Below, piece after piece: positions 6,983 to 11,149 of a stretch of DNA of 11,149 bases. The stretch is taken from contig RQOI01000202.1 of assembly GCA_003854995.1 (NCBI GenBank), positions 1 to 11,149 on the forward strand, given 5' to 3'. Under the pieces are notes generated by a model, which worked only from the letters and a program-made list of their open reading frames with translations, did not search any database and was not told the origin of the DNA. Each line of letters begins with the position of its first letter. Within the stretch, counting starts at the first letter, position 1. This DNA comes from Candidatus Zhuqueibacterota bacterium. GTDB taxonomy: Bacteria; Zhuqueibacterota; Zhuqueibacteria; Residuimicrobiales; Krinioviventaceae. Made by a program: the position numbers and the translations under genes.

Positions 6983-8896
6983 TCATTCAATTGAGCTATC
7001 TTCATCCGCATCGGACTCCGCTGTTTTGTCGTATAATGACAAGGTTTCCGTGATGATGCCCTGGATATCGGCCGCCATTGTCTGCGGATCCGTGATGGTG
7101 CCGTCCAGCAATGCGGCGCTATTGAACAGGTTGAGCGCAACCGTGTCCAGGATGTGATCTTTGGCATCTTTTTTATAAATCGCCAGCAAGCTGAGAATCA
7201 ACGGATGCGTCTTGTTGATTTCCATGACCTTGGGCTTGGGCGCCATGTCGGGCGTATAGATGTGCATCATTTTTTCCATCTGCGATGACATGCCCTGGCT
7301 GACCAGCACTGCCGGGCTGTTGACCAGCCGATCGGACAGTTTGACATCTTCGACCTTGGCGCCGAGGATGTCCTTGATGCGCCGCGCCAGGCGATCCAGA
7401 TCTTTTTCATCCTTTTTCGTTGGTTTCTTTTTGCCTTTTACATCGCCGCTTTCGGCCGGTATCTTCTCCAGCTTGGCCAGATCCACCTGGTCGGCCGAAA
7501 CGATATTCTTTTTTCGGTAATCGAACAGTCCCGGCAGGGCAAATTCGTCGATCGGATCGTAGCAATAGAGCACTTGAATACCTTTGGCCTTGAAAATCTC
7601 CAGGGCGGGATTGTTTTCCACCGATTTCCGATCCGGACCGGAGAGATAATAGATTTCCTGCTGGTCGGGATGCATGTGATCGACATAGCTGTCGAGGGAG
7701 ATGAGCTCATCCACCCTCGCCGCCTTTGAGGAATTGAAATGGAACAGGGCCGCGATTTTTTCCTTGTTGGGAAAATCGTTGTACCCTTCTTTGAAAATGC
7801 GGCCGTGGCTTTGCCAGAACTCTTTGAAAATGTCCGGCTCTTTTGTCGCCAGATCATGCAGGTGCGACAGGAATTTGCCGACCACGGTGTTTTTGATTTT
7901 CACCATATAGGGATTATCCTGCAGCGTCTCTCTGGATATATTGAGCGGCAGATCGTCGCTCTCCAGGACGCCGCGGACAAAGCGCAGATAGTGCGGCAGG
8001 ATCTCTTTGTCGTGCGCATCGATCAGCACCCGGCGGACGAACAGATTGATGCCCTCGTCCGGCGATTCGATGCCGAAAAACTCTATATTTGTCTTGGGCA
8101 CAAAGAGGAGGGAGTGAAATTGCAGCGGTGCATCCGCTGAAAAGTGCATCCACGTCAGGGCATCATCGCTCTGGTGGGCGATGAATTTGTAAAACTCGTT
8201 ATATTGTTCTTTGCTGATCTTGGATTTCGGCTCGCGCCAGAGGGCCGTGACTTTGTTCACTTGCTCGCCGTTGAGTTTGATGGGAAAAGGTACAAAGTTG
8301 GAATATTTCTCGATGATGCTTTGCACTTTCCATTTCTGCGCGTACTCCTCGGCATTATCGCGCAAACGGACGTGCACGCTTGTGCCGCGCTTGAACTCTT
8401 TCGGCCCTTCGGCGATGTCAAATGTGCCGGCGCCGTCACTCGTCCATATCCAGGACGGCTCATTGGGATCGGCGGATTTGGTCGTCACGTCGACTCGTTC
8501 TCCGGCCATGAAGACGGAATAGAAACCGACGCCAAAACGGCCGATGAGGGTGACGTTCTTTTCGTCCGCCTTGAGCTGCTTGACAAATTCGCTCGTGCCG
8601 GAGCGCGCAATGGTGCCAATGTTGTCGATCAGCTCCTGTTTCGTCATGCCGATGCCGGTATCGGAAATGGTGATGGTTTTGGCCTTTTCGTCCAGATCAA
8701 TTCGAATCTCAAAATTGAGATCTGGATCGCTCATCGACTCACCTTTGACGCTCCTGAAGCGCACTTTGTCGAGCGCATCAGCGGCGTTGGAAATGAGCTC
8801 ACGAATAAAGACGTCACGGTTGGTGTACAGCGAGTGCGAGAGAATGTCGAGCAGTTGACGGACTTGGGCTTGAAATTCATAGTGGGTCGTTTCCAT
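6983..8896 (-). CDS. htpG: HtpG, Hsp90-family molecular chaperone
   Basis: This 637-residue protein is the bacterial Hsp90, an ATP-driven dimeric cytosolic chaperone for late folding and stress protection. The N-terminal GHKL ATPase domain shows the N box ELISNAADALDK (33-44, with Glu33, Asn37 and Asp40), DTGIGM (79-84) and GRFGVGFYSVFM (119-130). The middle domain carries the usual Arg-containing FVRRVLIDAHD and SRETLQDNP segments. A Lys-rich stretch (KGKKKPTKKDEKDL) marks the approach to the C-terminal dimerisation domain, which ends acidic without an MEEVD tail, as in bacteria. Length is normal for HtpG (about 620-640). The start is ATG 8896 because TGGAGAA (complement of 8902-8908) sits just upstream; a TTG 24 bases earlier is unlikely. 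No CIRCE element or clear heat-shock promoter was seen upstream. It lies between two paralogous M14 genes, with no obvious functional link. Confidence 0.97.
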   Translation of the reverse strand: METTHYEFQAQVRQLLDILSHSLYTNRDVFIRELISNAADALDKVRFRSVKGESMSDPDLNFEIRIDLDEKAKTITISDTGIGMTKQELIDNIGTIARSGTSEFVKQLKADEKNVTLIGRFGVGFYSVFMAGERVDVTTKSADPNEPSWIWTSDGAGTFDIAEGPKEFKRGTSVHVRLRDNAEEYAQKWKVQSIIEKYSNFVPFPIKLNGEQVNKVTALWREPKSKISKEQYNEFYKFIAHQSDDALTWMHFSADAPLQFHSLLFVPKTNIEFFGIESPDEGINLFVRRVLIDAHDKEILPHYLRFVRGVLESDDLPLNISRETLQDNPYMVKIKNTVVGKFLSHLHDLATKEPDIFKEFWQSHGRIFKEGYNDFPNKEKIAALFHFNSSKAARVDELISLDSYVDHMHPDQQEIYYLSGPDRKSVENNPALEIFKAKGIQVLYCYDPIDEFALPGLFDYRKKNIVSADQVDLAKLEKIPAESGDVKGKKKPTKKDEKDLDRLARRIKDILGAKVEDVKLSDRLVNSPAVLVSQGMSSQMEKMMHIYTPDMAPKPKVMEINKTHPLILSLLAIYKKDAKDHILDTVALNLFNSAALLDGTITDPQTMAADIQGIITETLSLYDKTAESDADEDSSIE

Positions 8897-8967
8897 TGCT
8901 GTTCTCCAGATAGGCGACAAGATAATTTGTTTTTACGTACATGGCTTTTGCGATAATTTTTGACAGA

Positions 8968-8986
8968 ATGCAAATATCATGCAAAT
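8968..8986. repeat. 8-bp direct repeat ATGCAAAT with an 11-bp period
   Basis: ATGCAAAT occurs at 8968-8975 and again at 8979-8986. The copies are one helical turn apart, so a protein bound to both would sit on the same DNA face. The pair lies 72-90 bases upstream of the htpG start in the divergent gap, where an htpG regulator could bind. No known operator is recognised, and an AT-rich 8-mer can repeat by chance. Confidence 0.4.
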
Positions 8987-9051
8987 CCCAAAGATGGATA
9001 TAAGTGATTAAAAAACAATGCATGGAGGTTGCCGCATATTTCGTGGCATAC

Positions 9052-9066
9052 CTGTCAATTTGACAG
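9052..9066. promoter_or_regulatory. perfect inverted repeat over a -35 box (possible operator)
   Basis: CTGTCAATTTGACAG is a perfect 7-bp inverted repeat around a single central T. The right arm contains the -35 TTGACA of the promoter at 9060-9088. The left arm gives a TTGACA on the other strand, but no good -10 follows it toward htpG. A dimeric repressor site or a shared divergent control point is possible; part of the symmetry may simply come from two -35-like hexamers. Confidence 0.4.
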
Positions 9067-9088
9067 AGGCTGTCGTTTACGGGATAAT
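9060..9088 (+). promoter_or_regulatory. sigma70-type promoter for the M14 carboxypeptidase gene
   Basis: The -35 TTGACA (9060-9065) matches the consensus exactly. It is followed by 17 bases and GATAAT (9083-9088), one base from the TATAAT consensus. Transcription would start near 9095, giving a leader of about 44 bases to the ATG at 9139. It is the best promoter-like sequence noticed in the window and points at the M14 gene. Confidence 0.65.
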
Positions 9089-9126
9089 CCATGTATGGCA
9101 GAAAAGCCTGAATTTGCTGCATGCGT

Positions 9127-9132
9127 GAGGAG
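9127..9132 (+). promoter_or_regulatory. Shine-Dalgarno that fixes the start at ATG 9139
   Basis: GAGGAG lies 6 bases before ATG 9139, whereas the in-frame ATG at 9121 has no such site and would place six charged or polar residues before the signal peptide. Confidence 0.7.
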
Positions 9133-9138
9133 TGGTTC

Positions 9139-10878
9139 ATGCTCAAAAACTGGATGATATTCTTCGTCATGGCGTTTTTATCCGCAGATCTTGCGCAGGA
9201 CATGACGCCAAGTGCACTGAAAGCCATGGGCGCGCCGAATGATCCGCTGGTCGAGGTGGCCTGGAATCGCTATTACGACCATGCGGGGATTGGGGATATC
9301 TGCCGGCGATTGGCCAAAGCGCATCCGGATCTGGTCAAGCTGGGATCGATCGGCACATCGGTTCAGGGCCGGGATCTCTACCTGTTGACGGTCACGAATT
9401 TCAAAAATAGCGCGGCCGATCGCAAACCGGCGATGTATATCGATGGCAACATTCACTCCAATGAAATTCAGGGCAGCGAGGTGGCGCTCTATACTGCCTG
9501 GTATGTGGCGGAAAGCTATGGTCATGTGAAATGGATCACTGAGCTGCTCGATGCAAAGACCTTTTATATCGTGCCGACGATCAATCCGGATGCGCGCGAC
9601 CATTACATGCATAGCGGCAACACGCCGCATTCACCCCGATCGGGCATGCTGCCGCGCGACGATGACGGCGATGGTCGCGTCGATGAAGATCCGCCGGATG
9701 ACCTGGACGGTGATGGCCACATCGTCCGCATGCGCCGCGCCAATGCGCACGGTCGCTGGAAGGCTGATCCGCACGATCCGCGCTTGCTGATCGAGGCGGA
9801 TGCCGATGAAAAGGGAGCGTATGATTTTCTCGACTGGGAGGGTCTTGACAATGACGGCGATGGTCTGGTGAACGAAGATGGCCCTGGCTATTACGATCCG
9901 AATCGAAACTGGGGGTGGATGTGGCAACCGGATCATGTTCAGCACGGCTCGGATCAGTATCCCTTCTCCATCCCGGAGAACCGTGCTGTCGCCGATTTCG
10001 TCATGGCGCATCCGAACATCTGCGGGGCGCAGAGCTATCACAACGCCGGCGGCATGATCTTGCGCGGCCCCGGCGTCGAAGAGGACCAGAGCTGCAGCGC
10101 AGCAGATCAACTGGTCTACGAGAACATCGGCACGGTTGGCGAACAGATGTTGCCCGGCTACAAATACATGGTGCTGTGGAAAGATCTCTATTCTGTCTAT
10201 GGCGGTGAGCTCGATTGGTTTTATGGCGCGCGGGGAATCTATACCTTCTCAAATGAGCTATGGACCTCGTTTGATTATTTCCGGGCGCAGGGCGAGGCCA
10301 AGGGGTGGTTTGGCCGGCAGCAAGATGTCTACAGGTTCGATGAGCTCTTGCTTTTTGGTGAAGGCATTGTGCCATGGCATCGATTCGACCATCCGCAGTT
10401 CGGCGCTATTGAAATCGGCGGCATCAAAAAATCGTGGACGCGCACCGCACCGTCATTTTTGCTGGAGGACATGTGTCATCGGAACATGGCCTTCACACTC
10501 TTTCACGCACATCACCTGCCGCAGGTCTCGATCGACTCGGTCACGACGACCGCTCTTGGCGAGGGTCTGTCGCAAATCGATGCGATCATTGTCAACAGCC
10601 GAATGATTCCGACGCGCTCTGATCACGAGATCACGGACAAATTCACTCGTCCGGACTGGGTGCTGCTGCGCGATGCAGAGGTGATCGCCGGTTTTATCGT
10701 TCAGGATCCGCTCATGAATCACACCATCGAGCAGAAGCGCAGGCCGGAGAGAATAAATCTGGATGCCATCCCGGCGATGATGACCGTGCAGGTGCGCTGG
10801 ATCGTGGCCGGCAAAGCCCGGGGCACGATCGTTTTTGATTCACGGAAAGGCGGCGTGGTGACACGCACAGTGCCCTGA
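9139..10878 (+). CDS. secreted M14 zinc carboxypeptidase with calcium-type loops
   Basis: This 579-residue metallopeptidase has a signal peptide (MLKNW, hydrophobic 6-18, cleavage near Ala19-Gln20) and then an M14 catalytic domain. The zinc site is His106-x-x-Glu109 (GNIHSNEIQGSE) plus His301 (SYHNAGG). The catalytic Glu is Glu373 (FSNELW). The substrate-binding Asn-Arg pair is in DPNRNW (Arg257, equivalent to the Arg145 region of carboxypeptidase A). Between Glu109 and Arg257 sit three Asp-rich loops of EF-hand/thrombospondin-3 type: Asp174-Asp184, Asp188-Ile195 and Asp237-Asp247. These probably bind calcium. A C-terminal region of about 120 residues (460-579) looks beta-rich. No sorting or anchor signal is seen, so it is probably periplasmic or released. 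It likely trims C-terminal residues from peptides, but specificity cannot be read. It has its own promoter and is paralogous to the protein at 5340-6980. Confidence 0.88.
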   Translation: MLKNWMIFFVMAFLSADLAQDMTPSALKAMGAPNDPLVEVAWNRYYDHAGIGDICRRLAKAHPDLVKLGSIGTSVQGRDLYLLTVTNFKNSAADRKPAMYIDGNIHSNEIQGSEVALYTAWYVAESYGHVKWITELLDAKTFYIVPTINPDARDHYMHSGNTPHSPRSGMLPRDDDGDGRVDEDPPDDLDGDGHIVRMRRANAHGRWKADPHDPRLLIEADADEKGAYDFLDWEGLDNDGDGLVNEDGPGYYDPNRNWGWMWQPDHVQHGSDQYPFSIPENRAVADFVMAHPNICGAQSYHNAGGMILRGPGVEEDQSCSAADQLVYENIGTVGEQMLPGYKYMVLWKDLYSVYGGELDWFYGARGIYTFSNELWTSFDYFRAQGEAKGWFGRQQDVYRFDELLLFGEGIVPWHRFDHPQFGAIEIGGIKKSWTRTAPSFLLEDMCHRNMAFTLFHAHHLPQVSIDSVTTTALGEGLSQIDAIIVNSRMIPTRSDHEITDKFTRPDWVLLRDAEVIAGFIVQDPLMNHTIEQKRRPERINLDAIPAMMTVQVRWIVAGKARGTIVFDSRKGGVVTRTVP

Positions 10879-10950
10879 GCCCGAAAATGCGCTGTACTCA
10901 AAAGCTCAGCAACGATGAAATAGTCGACTCTATCATATTGCGCAGCATAA

Positions 10951-11149
10951 ATGCCACAGACTCGCACCTTGAAATCAGATATGCTCCTTCTCCTCACGGC
11001 CGCCATTTGGGGCTTGGCCTTTGTCGCGCAGCGCATCGGCATGATCCATGTCGGACCTTTCATCTTCAATGCCATCAGATTTGCCCTGGGAGCGGCAGTG
11101 CTGGCGCCCATGGCGCTGCGGCCGCGAAAAAAAAGAGCGGCCGACACAA
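10951..11149 (+). CDS. DMT-superfamily (EamA) transporter, N-terminal end (3' cut by window)
   Basis: The first 66 codons are present and the frame runs off the window. A short polar N terminus (MPQTRTLKSD) leads into a first membrane segment around residues 11-30 (LLLLTAAIWGLAFVAQRIG) and a second around 38-58 (FIFNAIRFALGAAVLAP). The spacing and the AIWG, VGPF and RF motifs are typical of EamA-domain permeases. These have about ten membrane helices and roughly 290 residues and export or import metabolites across the inner membrane; the substrate cannot be told. The positively charged RPRKKR loop after the second helix fits a cytoplasmic side. The Shine-Dalgarno is weak. An internal ATG at 10981 would remove the usual polar lead, so 10951 is preferred. 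It follows the M14 gene by 72 bases with no clear terminator between. Confidence 0.85.
   Translation, partial: MPQTRTLKSDMLLLLTAAIWGLAFVAQRIGMIHVGPFIFNAIRFALGAAVLAPMALRPRKKRAADT

Noticed and set aside
6060..6986. 308-codon open frame on the - strand inside the M14 pseudo-peptidase gene
   Set aside because: It is antisense to a protein that aligns with its paralogue over full length; the antisense translation shows no domain and no start signal.
6970..7000. Bidirectional terminator between the convergent pseudo-peptidase and htpG genes
   Set aside because: No GC-rich stem with a T-run could be found; only two bases separate the stops.
8144..8956. 270-codon open frame on the + strand antisense to htpG
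   Set aside because: htpG is unmistakable on the other strand, and the + strand translation has no known motif.
8897..9060. CIRCE or sigma32-type heat-shock element for htpG
   Set aside because: No TTAGCACTC/GAGTGCTAA inverted repeat and no acceptable sigma32-like box pair was found.
8877..9227. 116-codon - strand frame across the divergent gap
   Set aside because: It overlaps the 5' ends of both htpG and the M14 gene, and runs over the clear M14 promoter; no family features seen.

Overview
The window is ordinary, tightly packed bacterial chromosome: ten genes, short gaps, mid-50s GC by eye, Shine-Dalgarno sequences before most starts, and one clear sigma70-type promoter. No tRNA, rRNA, CRISPR array, insertion sequence or phage gene was found. 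Lineage cannot be fixed from the sequence. Secreted M14 peptidases with calcium-loop inserts beside pyrophosphate-type sugar metabolism and a LarA homologue would suit an environmental heterotroph, perhaps of the Calditrichota/KSB1/FCB neighbourhood, but this is a guess.

Left part (1-5225, all + strand): the 3' end of gnd (6-phosphogluconate dehydrogenase) comes first. It is followed by a probable lipoprotein alpha/beta hydrolase, a LarA-family (DUF2088) nickel-pincer racemase/epimerase homologue, a 6-phosphofructokinase with the residues of a pyrophosphate-dependent enzyme, a HAD phosphatase and a small SRPBCC-fold protein. The gaps from the hydrolase to the HAD gene are 22-49 bases, so these four could form one transcript. 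The joint theme looks like sugar and sugar-acid carbon handling: the pentose-phosphate step, a possible alpha-hydroxy-acid epimerase, the glycolytic commitment step and a phosphatase. The substrate link is inference.

Right part (5340-10878): two full-length paralogues of a secreted M14 (zinc carboxypeptidase-like) protein flank htpG, which lies on the - strand. The right-hand copy (9139-10878) keeps the HxxE...H zinc site and the catalytic Glu. The left-hand copy (5340-6980) has lost all of these but keeps the fold, the substrate-binding Asn-Arg motif and the three Asp-rich calcium-type loops, so it looks like a pseudo-peptidase. htpG ends two bases from the pseudo-peptidase and starts about 240 bases from the active copy. 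That divergent gap holds a near-consensus promoter (TTGACA-17-GATAAT), a perfect inverted repeat over its -35 box, and an 8-bp direct repeat nearer htpG.

The window ends in the first 66 codons of a DMT/EamA-family membrane transporter. The item most worth following up is the pair of active and catalytically dead M14 proteins with calcium-type loops. The LarA/PPi-PFK/HAD cluster comes second.
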